Shown: positions 18,350-28,016, numbered from the stretch's first letter. The stretch is DNA of 64,000 bases from Flavobacterium caseinilyticum (GCF_004349085.1 NZ_SMFM01000001.1:868001-932000), one strand, 5' to 3'. Made by a program: numbers and translations. Notes: generated by a model not told the origin, from the sequence alone.

Positions 18350-18567
18350 TCTAAGTCTTCTTTATCCAATTGTTTCTGTGAGATGACATTTCCTGCTGTT
18401 ATGTCATCTTCGCTTTTTCGTATTATATTTAACTCGTCTTCATTTAAATGATAATCTTCTGTTTGGTCGGTATTTTTGAGTAAGTTCATGATCCTGTTGA
18501 GCAAAGCGATATCTTCAACCTCTTTTAGTTTGTCAAATATTTCCAATTTTATGTCTAAAGTGCTCAT
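18331..18567 (-). CDS. Antitoxin of the RelE/ParE pair
   Basis: 78 residues, acidic and helical (DKLKEVEDIALLNRIMNLL, then an acidic tail ending LEWLSKL). It lies directly upstream of and overlaps the toxin gene, the normal arrangement for a type II module. No clear ribbon-helix-helix sequence is visible. Family position is judged mainly from length, composition and context. It should bind and neutralise the toxin and may repress its own promoter. Confidence 0.82.
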   Translation of the reverse strand: MSTLDIKLEIFDKLKEVEDIALLNRIMNLLKNTDQTEDYHLNEDELNIIRKSEDDITAGNVISQKQLDKEDLEWLSKL

Positions 18568-18621
18568 AGCATGATGATTTTGGATAACAAAGTTATGTAT
18601 TTTTTAGATGAGATTAATTCA

Positions 18622-18654
18622 AAATAAAAAAATCTGCTCTTTAGAGCAGATTTT
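18622..18654 (-). terminator. lysS terminator
   Basis: Near-perfect palindrome AAAATCTGCTCT (18629-18640) / AGAGCAGATTTT (18643-18654), with the A tract at 18624-18632 giving U residues on the minus-strand transcript. It lies 26 bp past the lysS stop. Confidence 0.85.
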
Positions 18655-18680
18655 ATATTTAAAATAAATTGAATAAAAAA

Positions 18681-20390
18681 TTATTCTTTCAATCTACACG
18701 CTTTACTTTCTCCTTCAACAACCACTTCAGTCATTCCTAGCGAAGATAAATTTTTCATGGCTTTATCCCATTTCTTACCACTCAATTCTGATTTGATCTT
18801 TAATAATCCAAAATCCATTTTGTTGTCATTCGTTTTCAAGATTGCAACAATCAGTTTCTCATCGTCTTCTAGTTCAATTTGAACTTGCTTTTTCTCTGGT
18901 CTCATTTGTGGAAACAACAATACTTCTTGTATCGAAGCATTATTGGTCAGGAACATCATCAAACGGTCCATTCCAATACCTAATCCAGAAGTTGGAGGCA
19001 TTCCGTATTCCAGCGCTCTAAGGAAATCTTCATCGATAATTCCGGTAGCTTCATCATCACCTTTTTCAGCCAAGCGCATTTGCTCTTCAAAACGCTCTCT
19101 TTGGTCAATTGGGTCATTCAATTCAGAATATGCATTCGCCACTTCTTTACCACAAACCATTAACTCAAAACGCTCCGTCAATTCAGGATTGTCTCTGTGT
19201 TGTTTACATAACGGAGACATTTCTTTTGGATAATCCGTGATAAATGTTGGCTGAATATAATTCCCTTCGCATTTAGCGCCGAAAATTTCATCAATCAATT
19301 TTCCTTTACCCATAGTTTTATCCACAATAATACCCATTCCTGTTGCTGCATCGAATAATTCCACTTCATTTTTACCTGAAATATCAAAACCGGTAAATTG
19401 TTTAATAGAGTCTGTCATTGTAACGCGAGCGTAAGGCGCTTTGAAGTTCACGGTGTGTTCTCCAAAAGTTGCTTCGCTAGTCCCGTTTACGCTGACAGCG
19501 CAATGTTCCAATAAGTTTTCGGTGAATTTCATCATCCAGTTGTAGTCTTTATAGGCTACATATATTTCCATGGCGGTAAATTCGGGGTTGTGCGTTCGGT
19601 CCATTCCTTCGTTACGAAAGTTTTTCGAAAACTCATAAACACCATCAAAACCACCAACAATTAATCTTTTTAAGTACAACTCATTCGCAATACGCATGTA
19701 TAACGGCATATCTAGCGAGTTGTGGTGCGTGATAAAAGGTCTTGCTGCAGCACCACCGGGAATCGGTTGTAAAACTGGCGTTTCTACTTCAAGATACCCT
19801 TTGTCATTAAAGAAAGAACGCATCGCATTGAACAATTTTGTTCTTTTGATAAACGTTTCTTTCACGTGATCGTTTACGGTCAAATCCACGTAACGGCGAC
19901 GGTATCTTTGTTCCGGATCAGCAAACGCATCGTGCGTTTTTCCGTCAGCATCCGTTTTTACTACAGGAAGTGGTTTCAAAGCTTTGGCCAAAACCGTCAA
20001 ACCATAAACATGAACTGAGATTTCACCGACTTGCGTTTTGAAAACCGTTCCGCGAATACCAATAAAATCGCCAATGTCCAATAGTTTTTTGAAAACCACG
20101 TTGTACATTGTTTTCTCCTCATCAGTCGAAATATCATCCCTGGAAACATAAATTTGAATACGCCCTTCAGCATCTTTCAATTCTGCAAATGATGCCTTTC
20201 CCATAATACGTTTACCCATCAATCGGCCTGCTAAAACAACTTCCTTTCCTTCGTACTTGTCGAAATCGGCTAGGATTTCGCTGGAATATGCGGTTGTAAT
20301 AAACTCGGCTGCCGGATAAGGCTCAATGCCTAAATTGCGTAATTCGGTAAGTGCTTCTCTGCGTAATATTTCTTGTTCGGATAATGCCAT
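18681..20390 (-). CDS. lysS: Lysyl-tRNA synthetase (class II) with C-terminal extension
   Basis: 569 residues. The enzyme charges tRNA-Lys. The OB-fold anticodon domain is at about 50-165 (VVLAGRLMGKRIMGKASFAE). The class II catalytic domain spans about 180-500, with motif 2 FRNEGMDRTHNPEFT and motif 3 GLGIGMDRLMMFL. Standard bacterial LysS ends close after motif 3. Here about 65 further residues follow (after FPQMRPEKK), starting QIELEDDEKLIVAIL and ending SKACRLKE, apparently a small helical domain. I recall such tails in Bacteroidota LysS; its function is not known to me. The start ATG fits a promoter 20 nt upstream. Confidence 0.97.
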   Translation of the reverse strand: MALSEQEILRREALTELRNLGIEPYPAAEFITTAYSSEILADFDKYEGKEVVLAGRLMGKRIMGKASFAELKDAEGRIQIYVSRDDISTDEEKTMYNVVFKKLLDIGDFIGIRGTVFKTQVGEISVHVYGLTVLAKALKPLPVVKTDADGKTHDAFADPEQRYRRRYVDLTVNDHVKETFIKRTKLFNAMRSFFNDKGYLEVETPVLQPIPGGAAARPFITHHNSLDMPLYMRIANELYLKRLIVGGFDGVYEFSKNFRNEGMDRTHNPEFTAMEIYVAYKDYNWMMKFTENLLEHCAVSVNGTSEATFGEHTVNFKAPYARVTMTDSIKQFTGFDISGKNEVELFDAATGMGIIVDKTMGKGKLIDEIFGAKCEGNYIQPTFITDYPKEMSPLCKQHRDNPELTERFELMVCGKEVANAYSELNDPIDQRERFEEQMRLAEKGDDEATGIIDEDFLRALEYGMPPTSGLGIGMDRLMMFLTNNASIQEVLLFPQMRPEKKQVQIELEDDEKLIVAILKTNDNKMDFGLLKIKSELSGKKWDKAMKNLSSLGMTEVVVEGESKACRLKE

Positions 20391-20410
20391 TGTAAGCTGT
20401 TTTAAGAGCG

Positions 20411-20418
20411 CAAATATA
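20411..20418 (-). promoter_or_regulatory. lysS -7 promoter box
   Basis: TATATTTG on the minus strand (CAAATATA on plus), about 20 nt before the lysS ATG. No TTG at the expected -33 position. Confidence 0.5.
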
Positions 20419-20639
20419 CTATATAAGTTTTAAAATTTAAAGTTTAAAATGTACCGTTTTTTGAAGCACAATATTTCGTTTTTTCAAGACGATTTGTCCC
20501 GCTATTCGCTGTATCCACGCCCAAAAGCGCGGGATGCCGCTGCTATCGGGGCTATTTCACTACTTATATTCCTAATAAAAACATGAAAAATAGTACAAAA
20601 AATGTATATTTGAAATCAATTCATTTCGCAAATATCTCA

Positions 20640-21365
20640 ATGAAAAAATATATTGCATTATTTCTAGTACTATTCTTAACCAGTTGCCAAGTCACAGAAA
20701 CCATTCATTTAAATCAAGACGGAACCGGAAAAATAGAAATCAGTAAACTTCGTGAGGAGCACAGTTACATGCAATTGATGGGGGAAGAATATTCCAAAGA
20801 AGATGTTTTTAAGGATACAACTTATGTTTTTAAAGATTTGATAACAAAACATTCCGAAACATTTTCCAGATTGCCGGCATTTGAAAAAGCCATTTTCGAA
20901 AAATTCAATACGGTACAAGTTCATGTCAAGAAAAGTTCTATCGAGAAAGAATTCCACACAACGATCACTCAAAATTTTACTAAAATTGAGCAGGTTGCTG
21001 ATTTGTATAAAACCGAAGAATACGCGGATGATATTGTAAATAATTATGCTTTGGTTGCCGAAGAGCATTATTACAGTGTCAACTTTACTTTTGACGGAAG
21101 TGTTTTCAAAAGAACAGTAAGAATTACTGATACTGCTCAATTTAAAAAGCAACAAGAGGAAATTGAAAAGTTGAAAACACGTTTCTCGAAATTTAAAGTT
21201 ACTCAGGATTTTGTGTTAAAATATCAATTTTCCCGAAAAATAAAATCAGTTTCAAATCCAAATGCAGTAATTAGCGAAGACCGAAAATCAATGCAGTTAC
21301 AATTTCTGATAACAGATTGTTTGATAAATCCTGAGAGTACGAATCTGGAAGTAATTTTAGAATAA
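20640..21365 (+). CDS. Lipoprotein of unknown function
   Basis: 241 residues from the ATG at 20640. The frame is open from 20583, but the first 19 residues are not signal-like, and the ATG at 20640 starts a good lipoprotein signal (KKYIALFLVLFLTSC, Cys at about 16). The mature N-terminus VTETIHLNQDGTGKIEISK is a pattern common in Bacteroidota lipoproteins and resembles the LppM-type start. The rest is mixed alpha/beta and rich in Lys/Glu/Phe. I do not recognise a function. A degraded copy of its 3' end lies about 160 bp downstream, so this gene once existed in tandem. Confidence 0.78.
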   Translation: MKKYIALFLVLFLTSCQVTETIHLNQDGTGKIEISKLREEHSYMQLMGEEYSKEDVFKDTTYVFKDLITKHSETFSRLPAFEKAIFEKFNTVQVHVKKSSIEKEFHTTITQNFTKIEQVADLYKTEEYADDIVNNYALVAEEHYYSVNFTFDGSVFKRTVRITDTAQFKKQQEEIEKLKTRFSKFKVTQDFVLKYQFSRKIKSVSNPNAVISEDRKSMQLQFLITDCLINPESTNLEVILE

Positions 21366-21520
21366 TTACATAAGTTCCTCTCTGTTTTTTAATATGATTA
21401 TAGAGATCAAAAAGCACAAATTATTTTTAAACATCTGAAAATAAAATATTTGAAAAATAATGATAGTTTTAAGTTTTTAAAATTTATTTTCAGTTACAAA
21501 GAAGTATCTCAGATTCAAAC

Positions 21521-21636
21521 TAATAAAATCTGTTTCAAATCCAAAGGCAAAAATTAGCGAAGACCAAAATTAATGCAGTTACAATTTCTGGCAACAAATT
21601 ATTTGGTGAATCCTGACAGCACGAATCTGGATCTCA
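21521..21636 (+). pseudogene. Remnant of a second copy of the preceding lipoprotein gene
   Basis: About 115 bp closely matches 21241-21355, the 3' end of the lipoprotein gene, with landmarks TTTCAAATCCAAA, TTAGCGAAGACC and ATGCAGTTACAATTTCTG in the same order. A one-base deletion (CCGAAAATCAATG in the intact copy, CCAAAATTAATG here) shifts the frame and creates an in-frame TAA. No start or signal peptide remains. Clear decay of a tandem duplicate; the rest of 21366-21882 shows no gene. A 28-codon frame at 21716-21802 cannot be supported. Confidence 0.8.
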
Positions 21637-21882
21637 TACGAGTGAAAAACATTTAGACCAACTAAAACTATAGTACATAACTACAGGAAATCTATCGCCA
21701 TTGCATCCAGTCGCCATGGAGTTTGAAGACATAGTTAATTGTATTGGTGATAATTATGTAAAAATCATCAATAATTCTGTAAAAAAGATGGCGAATAAAT
21801 AATCTACATTTGATTAAGAGGAAATTTACAAATCGTAATTCTTTAAATCTGATTAATAGATATTAATTTAAATAATGATAGT

Positions 21883-23037
21883 ATGAAAGCACTTGTTTAT
21901 TTCGGTCCCCGAGATGTGAGGGTCGTAGAAATGCCGGATGCCAAAATTGAGCAGTCGACAGATGTATTGGTTAAAATAACCACAACTAATATTTGCGGAT
22001 CCGACCTTCACATGTATGAAGGAAGAACAGATATGGAAGCGGGAAAGATTTTAGGCCATGAAAATATGGGTAGGGTAGTTGAAGTGGGCAAAGCTGTAAC
22101 ACAAATCAAAGTGGGAGATATGGTTTGTCTTCCCTTTAACATTGGTTGTGGCCACTGTCAAAATTGTGAAAGCGGCTTAACGGGTTTTTGTCTTACACTG
22201 AATCCTGGATTTGCAGGTGCTGCCTATGGTTTTGCCGGAATGGGTCCTTTTAGTGGCGGGCAGGCCGAATATTTGCGCGTTCCTCATGGTGATTTTAACT
22301 GCCTAAAATTACCTGAAGATGCGATAGAGAAGGAAAATGATTATGTAATGTTATCGGATGTTTTCCCCACAGGATATCATGCAACGGAATTGGCTGATGT
22401 AAAACCTGGTGACTCCGTGGTGATTTATGGCGCAGGTCCCGTTGGGCTTATGGCAGCACATTCGGCAAGTATCAAAGGCGCCAGTAAGATTATGGTTGTT
22501 GATAATCATCCAGACCGATTGAAGCTTGCTGAAGAATTCGGTGCTATTCCAATTGATTTTTCAAAAGGTTCTGCTGTAGAGCAAATATTGGAACTCACCA
22601 ACGGCAAGGGTGCCGATAAAGGTTGCGAATGTGTAGGGTACCAGTGTTGCGATAAACATGGTAAGGAACATTCTAATATAACAATGAACGAACTCGTACA
22701 GGCCGTAAAAGCAACGGGTTCTATAGGGGTTGTAGGGGTTTTTGTTCCTAAAGATCCTAAATCAAAAGAGGAATTGCAAAAAGAAGGCCACATGGATTTT
22801 GATTTTGGACAATTCTGGATGAAAGGACAGCGAATAGCAACGGGACAGGCAAATATAAAATCCTATAACCGTCAGCTTTCTACCTTGATTTCTACTGGTA
22901 AAGCAAGACCATCATTAATTGTCTCGCATGAACTTTCATTAGACGAGGCTCCAAATGCCTACAAGCATTTTGATGCCCGCGATAAAGGATGGACGAAAGT
23001 GCTACTGAAACCAGAGATGATTACAGCTAAAAAATAA
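21883..23037 (+). CDS. Zinc-dependent alcohol dehydrogenase, glutathione-independent formaldehyde dehydrogenase type
   Basis: 384 residues of the medium-chain dehydrogenase family. Catalytic zinc ligands are in NICGSDLH (Cys about 38) and GHENMG (His-Glu about 66). The four-cysteine structural zinc loop is in NIGCGHCQNCESGLTGFC. The Rossmann motif GAGPVGLMAA starts at about 186. The insert with CVGYQCCDKHGKEHSN is characteristic of FdhA-like formaldehyde dehydrogenases, which carry tightly bound NAD and can dismutate aldehydes. The expected role is aldehyde detoxification in the cytoplasm. It stands alone, upstream of nothing on its strand within 275 bp, next to the pseudogene remnant. The exact substrate is not determined by sequence. 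Confidence 0.88.
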   Translation: MKALVYFGPRDVRVVEMPDAKIEQSTDVLVKITTTNICGSDLHMYEGRTDMEAGKILGHENMGRVVEVGKAVTQIKVGDMVCLPFNIGCGHCQNCESGLTGFCLTLNPGFAGAAYGFAGMGPFSGGQAEYLRVPHGDFNCLKLPEDAIEKENDYVMLSDVFPTGYHATELADVKPGDSVVIYGAGPVGLMAAHSASIKGASKIMVVDNHPDRLKLAEEFGAIPIDFSKGSAVEQILELTNGKGADKGCECVGYQCCDKHGKEHSNITMNELVQAVKATGSIGVVGVFVPKDPKSKEELQKEGHMDFDFGQFWMKGQRIATGQANIKSYNRQLSTLISTGKARPSLIVSHELSLDEAPNAYKHFDARDKGWTKVLLKPEMITAKK

Positions 23038-23251
23038 ACTTTAAATGAGTTGAGGATTTTTCACATCGTAACTGTCGGTTGAAGTGGTTATTTTGTGCAC
23101 TGTTGGTCAACAATTAAATGGATAATAATAATTCTATATGGGTAGATTATTATTATCCATTTTTTATTCTCGCCAGATATGATTATTGGTTTAATTTTAT
23201 TTATTTCAAAATTCCAAATTCATTATTCAACATTCATATTTCAAACCTTTG

Positions 23252-23259
23252 TACCTTTG
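23252..23259 (+). promoter_or_regulatory. lipB -7 promoter box
   Basis: TACCTTTG about 54 nt before the lipB ATG. The -33 TTG is not at the standard distance. Confidence 0.4.
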
Positions 23260-23312
23260 CCATTCAAAAATAAGGGAATGAAATACGATTGCTTCGTTCC
23301 TCTCAATGACAC

Positions 23313-24017
23313 ATGAATAAAACCATCCAACTTCAAGATTTAGGAATTAAAGATTACAAGGAAACTTGGGAATACCAAGAAGAATTGTTCAAAGGAATCG
23401 TCGATTTGAAAATTCGAAATCGCAGAGAAGAACTTGAACTCCTCACTCCAAATTATTTTCTTTTTGTAGAGCATCCACACGTTTATACTTTAGGAAAAAG
23501 TGGTGATTTGAGTAATTTACTGTTGTCTGAAAAACAATTAGCGGCCAAAGGAGCGACTTTCTATAAAATCAATCGCGGCGGCGATATTACGTATCACGGA
23601 CCAGGACAAATTGTGGGCTATCCAATTATTGATTTGGAAAATTTTTTCACCGACATTCATAAGTATTTGCGTTTTCTGGAAGAAGCTATAATTCTTACCC
23701 TTCAGGAATATGGAATCGTTTGCGGAAGAAGCGAAGGTGAAACCGGAGTTTGGTTGGGTGCAGGGACTCCCTTTGCCAGAAAAATTTGTGCAATGGGCGT
23801 TCGCGCTTCCCGTTGGGTAACCATGCACGGATTTGCTTTAAACGTAAATGCTGATTTGGGTTATTTTGACAATATTATTCCGTGTGGGATTCGCGGGAAA
23901 GCGGTGACCTCTTTAAACGTTGAACTTGGCGTAGAAAAAGTTAATGAAGAAGAAGTCAAAGAAAAAATACTGAAACATTTTTCCCATTTATTCGAATGTT
24001 CGATTATTATACAATGA
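23313..24017 (+). CDS. lipB: Octanoyltransferase (lipoate biosynthesis)
   Basis: 234 residues. It moves octanoyl from acyl carrier protein to lipoyl domains of 2-oxoacid dehydrogenases and the glycine cleavage system. Visible landmarks are YTLGKSGD, the RGGDITYHGPGQ loop, the lysine of ARKICAMG (about K157) and the catalytic cysteine of IIPCGI (about C191). All family-critical residues are present. The length is normal. It stands as a single gene converging on rnhB. Confidence 0.96.
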   Translation: MNKTIQLQDLGIKDYKETWEYQEELFKGIVDLKIRNRREELELLTPNYFLFVEHPHVYTLGKSGDLSNLLLSEKQLAAKGATFYKINRGGDITYHGPGQIVGYPIIDLENFFTDIHKYLRFLEEAIILTLQEYGIVCGRSEGETGVWLGAGTPFARKICAMGVRASRWVTMHGFALNVNADLGYFDNIIPCGIRGKAVTSLNVELGVEKVNEEEVKEKILKHFSHLFECSIIIQ

Positions 24018-24074
24018 TAATGTCAGTTTTCTTAAATTCTTCGTGTAATCTAAAAATCTAAGAAGTCTAAAAAT

Positions 24075-24734
24075 CTAAATTTCCAACTTTAATTGTTCCG
24101 GCAATAAACGAAAAGTCATTCGGTGGTATTTTGTAACGCCGTAGATCCGGATTGCTTCCCGGTGTTCTTTGGTGGGATAGCCTTTATTTTGTTTCCAATT
24201 GTACATTGGGAATTCCTCATGAATAGTATTCATATATTCATCCCGATATGTTTTTGCTAACACGGAAGCAGCGGCAATACTCATGAATTTTGAATCTCCT
24301 TTTACAATACTGGTATTCGGAATTGAATTTAGGATTTCAATTTCCGCATCGGTAAAAATTTTCCCTCCACGGTTTTTTATTCCTTTTTTGTGAATCAGTG
24401 GTGCATTTCCATCAAGGATAATATATTCCGGTCTGGGATGAAGTTTCAGAATACTTTCCTGCATTGCTTTTATAGAGGCGTTTAATATATTAATTTCATC
24501 AATAATTAAAGGCTCTAAATGTGTTACTGCAAAAGCAATACATTCTTGTTCTATAATAGGTCTTAAATTTTCCCTAGCTTTCTCAGATAACTGCTTACTG
24601 TCATTTAATAACTCATTTTGAAAATCAGAAGGTAATATTACCGCGGCAGCAGTTACAGGTCCGGCCAGACAACCACGGCCAGCTTCATCCGTTCCCGATT
24701 CTAAATTTGGTGTTAAAAAGAAAGGACTTAACAT
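24075..24734 (-). CDS. rnhB: Ribonuclease HII
   Basis: 219 residues. Degrades RNA in RNA-DNA hybrids and removes misincorporated ribonucleotides. The signature DEAGRG (about residues 16-21) holds the first catalytic Asp-Glu pair, LDGN carries a later Asp, and [15 protein letters not shown] is the conserved C-terminal helix. The start codon ATG at 24734-24732 lies inside a 28-nt element shared with the upstream region of the second SusC gene, so the rnhB 5' end and the first SusC promoter overlap on opposite strands. Confidence 0.97.
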   Translation of the reverse strand: MLSPFFLTPNLESGTDEAGRGCLAGPVTAAAVILPSDFQNELLNDSKQLSEKARENLRPIIEQECIAFAVTHLEPLIIDEINILNASIKAMQESILKLHPRPEYIILDGNAPLIHKKGIKNRGGKIFTDAEIEILNSIPNTSIVKGDSKFMSIAAASVLAKTYRDEYMNTIHEEFPMYNWKQNKGYPTKEHREAIRIYGVTKYHRMTFRLLPEQLKLEI

Positions 24735-24932
24735 TAAATTAATTTTGGCAAAAATATAGTAAAATATCTAATTCACTAGCTATAATTGATGATATAAATT
24801 AAAATTTGATGGTTAATGTTTTTTTTGGTAAAGAATAGTGACAAAAATAAAATGCGTTAATTCTTGTAAATAATTGGTTCTTTAAGAAATTATTATGATT
24901 TTTGCTGAATAACTAATTCAAAACAAATTAAT
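24727..24932 (+). promoter_or_regulatory. Promoter and conserved leader of the first SusC gene
   Basis: The element CTTAACATTAAATTAATTTTGG (24727-24748), followed by CAAAAA, contains the -7 box TAATTTTG (24740-24747). It differs by one base from its twin at 29826-29853, and both lie about 180 nt before a susC ATG. The leader then carries a second block, TTCTTTAAGAAATTATTATG with ATTTTTG after it (24888-24904), identical in both copies, with AATAACTAATTCAAA close to the ATG. No -33 TTG is seen here; the position falls in rnhB. Confidence 0.75.
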
Positions 24933-27900
24933 ATGAGATCAAAATTCAAATGGATTTTTTCGTTGCTGTTGGCGTTGTCAATGCAATTTGCGTTTGCACA
25001 AGAGAAAACGGTTACAGGTACAGTTTCAGACGCCACCGGACCTATTCCCGGAGCAAATGTTGTTGTTAAAGGAACAAATAGAAGTGCGCAAACAGATTTT
25101 GATGGTAAATATTCCATTAAAGCAAGTGCAGGTGAAGTTTTAGTGTTCTCTTTTGTGGGGATGAAAGAAATGACAGCCAATGTTGGAGTATCTTCAACTG
25201 TTAACGTGAAGATGGAGCAAACAGATAATACTTTAGAAGAAGTTGTTGTTGTAGGTTATGGAACTCAGAAAAAGAGCGAGATAACAGGTTCGATCTCGCA
25301 AATCAAAGGAGAGTCAATCAAAGGTTTGGTAACGCAAAGTTTTGATCAGCAATTAGCAGGTAGAGCTTCAGGAGTTCAAATTACTCAAAACTCTGGTGTT
25401 TTAGGAGCTGCGCCAAGAATAAGAATTAGAGGTGTGAATTCGATCAATTCTAGTACTTATCCTTTAATTGTTGTTGACGGTCTGCCTATTTCAACTGGAG
25501 ATGTAGGAGGGTTTGCGGCAAACAATGCTTTAGCAGATATCAATCCAAATGATATTGAATCTTTTGAAATTTTGAAAGACGGAGCAGCATCAGCTGTATA
25601 TGGTTCAAGAGCTTCCAATGGGGTAATATTAATTACTACAAAAAGAGGTAAGGAAGGAAAAACAAGTTTTAGTTATAGCACTTACACGGGGATATCTCAA
25701 GTTGCTAAATATTTAGATTTACTTAAGACGGATGATTTTATTACTATTTCAAATGAAAAGAGAGCAAATAGAAATTTAGGTGTTTGGGCAGTTGGAAACA
25801 CTGTTGATACTGACTGGCAGAAAGCAGTGTTAAGAAATGCTTTGCAGCTGGAACATAACTTTAATATGTCAGGAGGTTTTGGGAAAGGTTCGTACTATGC
25901 TTCTGTTGGTTATGCAAAACAAAATGGTATTATTAGAGCTAATGACCTTGAACGTTTTACAGTAAAATTTAACGTAGATCAAAAGATTGCAAACAATGTT
26001 AAAATAGGTTCTAATATTGCATTATCTAGAACGTTGACTAATGGATTGAATACCGGGACAAATTCACTTTCAGGAGCAATGTTTAACGTAATTCGTCAAT
26101 TACCTAATACTACAGTTTTTGATCCAAACGGTCCACAAGGATATAACATCGCTATTTCTGGCGCCAATACAATCGTTGGTCGTGGTGAGAATACTGAGTT
26201 TATCGCAAACAATCTGCCTAACATTAGATATGTTTTAGATAAAAATATTCAGAATACAACCAATAATAGAATTTTGGCTAGTGTTTTTGGTGAAATCGCT
26301 ATAAAACCATGGTTGAACTTTAGAACACAAGCTAGTTTTGATCAGTCAAATGCTAATGGTTTACGTTACTGGGATCCATTTCATGGTGATGGTGTGAGTA
26401 CAAGAGGTAGAATTGAAAACAGTACTGATATTTCTCAGTCATACAACTGGCAAAATATTTTGTCATTCAATAAAGACTTTGACAAGCACAGTTTAGGTTT
26501 ATCAGCAGTAAATGAATACCAAAAAACTGAAGTGAATGGGTACATCGCTGGTGGTACTGACCTAGCTGACGCATTTTTCTCAAGTAACGTAATTACGGGT
26601 TCATATGGTACTCCACTTTCAAGCGGTTATAAATCAGCAAATGCTATTGTATCTTACTTGGGTAAAGCAAGCTATAACTTTGATAAAAGATATTACATAC
26701 AAGCATCTTTACGTAAAGATATTATGTCAAAATTTGCTCCTGAGTTAAGATCTGAGGTGTTTCCTGGAGTTTCTTTAGGATGGACAGCTTCTAATGAGCA
26801 ATTTTTTGAAAATATTAATTCTTATGTTAATGACTTTAAAGTTAGAGCTTCTTGGGGTAAAACAGGTAACTTCAGCGTGTTAGGTGGTGATTTCCCATAT
26901 TTAGGTACTTATAGACCAAGAAAATACGGAGATTACAACGGTATTGCCTTTACAAACATGGAAAATCTTAATTTAACATGGGAGGTTATTGAAAAACGTA
27001 ATATTGGTGTTGACTTTGGAATATTGGGAAATAAAGTTAAATTTATTGTTGATTATTATGTGAATGATGCTGACAAGCTTGTTGAAAGATTTCAAACACC
27101 TATGTCATTAGGAGTTCCAAATAATCAATATACTGCAAATGTTGGAAATATTAGAAACTCTGGATGGGAATTTGGTGTTGATTATAACGTAATAAATAAA
27201 GAAAATCTTACTTTTGATATTAATGCTAATTTATCTTTTAATAAGAATGAAGTAATTTCATTGTCAAAAGGGATTGACCAGATTTCAACATATAATATTA
27301 TTAGAGAAGGGAGTCCATTGAATTCATTGTATGGAGTTAAATATTGGGGTGTTAACCCGGCTAATGGTAATCCAGTTTACGTACAAAACGATGGGTCTTT
27401 GGTTCAAGGAAATCTAGCTACAAATAACTATCGTGTTTTTAATCCAGAAAACCCAGCTGATATCGCTACAGTTGCTGGAACTCCAAATTTAATGGAGTTG
27501 GGTAATACATTGCCTACCTATTTTGGTGCTTTTGATTTTAAGTTGAAATTTCATAACTTCGATTTTGGAACTTTAGTTCGTTTCAGTGGTGGAAACAAGA
27601 TTATGAACGTGACTAGATTAGAGATGCTTAGTCAAAACTTTAATAACAATTCGACTGAGATCTTAGGTAGATGGCAAAGTGTTGATAATCCTGGAGACGG
27701 TTGGACACCGCGATTACGTTCAAGTTCAGATCCTATAGTGAATGGACCTACAGTTGCTAACTCAAGATTTATTGAAAATGGTGATTTTATTAAGTTTGAT
27801 AATATTTCAGTTGGATACAGTTTTCCTTCAAGTTTGACTGATAGGTTAAATATTAAATCTTTTAGACTTTATGTTTTAGCGCAAAATGCTATCATTATCA

Positions 27901-28004
27901 CTAAATATTCAGGTCAAGATCCAGAAATGGAAATCGGCGGAGTTGATTACAATGTGGTTCCTCGTTCACGAGTGTTTTCAGTTGGATTAAATGTTGGACT
28001 ATAA
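24933..28004 (+). CDS. SusC/RagA-family TonB-linked outer-membrane transporter (first copy)
   Basis: 1023 residues. Signal peptide ends at FAQ (about 23). A carboxypeptidase-D regulatory-like domain spans about 25-105 (GPIPGANVVVKGTNR, TDFDGKYSI). The TonB-box region follows (EEVVVVGYGTQKK), then a plug domain (about 115-225, with NPNDIESFEILKDGAASAVYG) and a long beta-barrel ending in VFSVGLNVGL. These proteins form the barrel of a pedal-bin nutrient importer lidded by SusD. No glycosidase, peptidase or sigma/anti-sigma gene lies near, so the substrate cannot be named. The 5' end, including signal peptide codons, is nearly identical to the second copy, but plug and barrel are clearly different. 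Confidence 0.95.
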   Translation: MRSKFKWIFSLLLALSMQFAFAQEKTVTGTVSDATGPIPGANVVVKGTNRSAQTDFDGKYSIKASAGEVLVFSFVGMKEMTANVGVSSTVNVKMEQTDNTLEEVVVVGYGTQKKSEITGSISQIKGESIKGLVTQSFDQQLAGRASGVQITQNSGVLGAAPRIRIRGVNSINSSTYPLIVVDGLPISTGDVGGFAANNALADINPNDIESFEILKDGAASAVYGSRASNGVILITTKRGKEGKTSFSYSTYTGISQVAKYLDLLKTDDFITISNEKRANRNLGVWAVGNTVDTDWQKAVLRNALQLEHNFNMSGGFGKGSYYASVGYAKQNGIIRANDLERFTVKFNVDQKIANNVKIGSNIALSRTLTNGLNTGTNSLSGAMFNVIRQLPNTTVFDPNGPQGYNIAISGANTIVGRGENTEFIANNLPNIRYVLDKNIQNTTNNRILASVFGEIAIKPWLNFRTQASFDQSNANGLRYWDPFHGDGVSTRGRIENSTDISQSYNWQNILSFNKDFDKHSLGLSAVNEYQKTEVNGYIAGGTDLADAFFSSNVITGSYGTPLSSGYKSANAIVSYLGKASYNFDKRYYIQASLRKDIMSKFAPELRSEVFPGVSLGWTASNEQFFENINSYVNDFKVRASWGKTGNFSVLGGDFPYLGTYRPRKYGDYNGIAFTNMENLNLTWEVIEKRNIGVDFGILGNKVKFIVDYYVNDADKLVERFQTPMSLGVPNNQYTANVGNIRNSGWEFGVDYNVINKENLTFDINANLSFNKNEVISLSKGIDQISTYNIIREGSPLNSLYGVKYWGVNPANGNPVYVQNDGSLVQGNLATNNYRVFNPENPADIATVAGTPNLMELGNTLPTYFGAFDFKLKFHNFDFGTLVRFSGGNKIMNVTRLEMLSQNFNNNSTEILGRWQSVDNPGDGWTPRLRSSSDPIVNGPTVANSRFIENGDFIKFDNISVGYSFPSSLTDRLNIKSFRLYVLAQNAIIITKYSGQDPEMEIGGVDYNVVPRSRVFSVGLNVGL

Positions 28005-28016
28005 TTAAATTATAAT

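Noticed and set aside
21716..21802. 28-codon frame MEFEDIVNCIGDNYVK...
   Set aside because: Too short, no homologue recognised, lies in a decayed region; may be another remnant.
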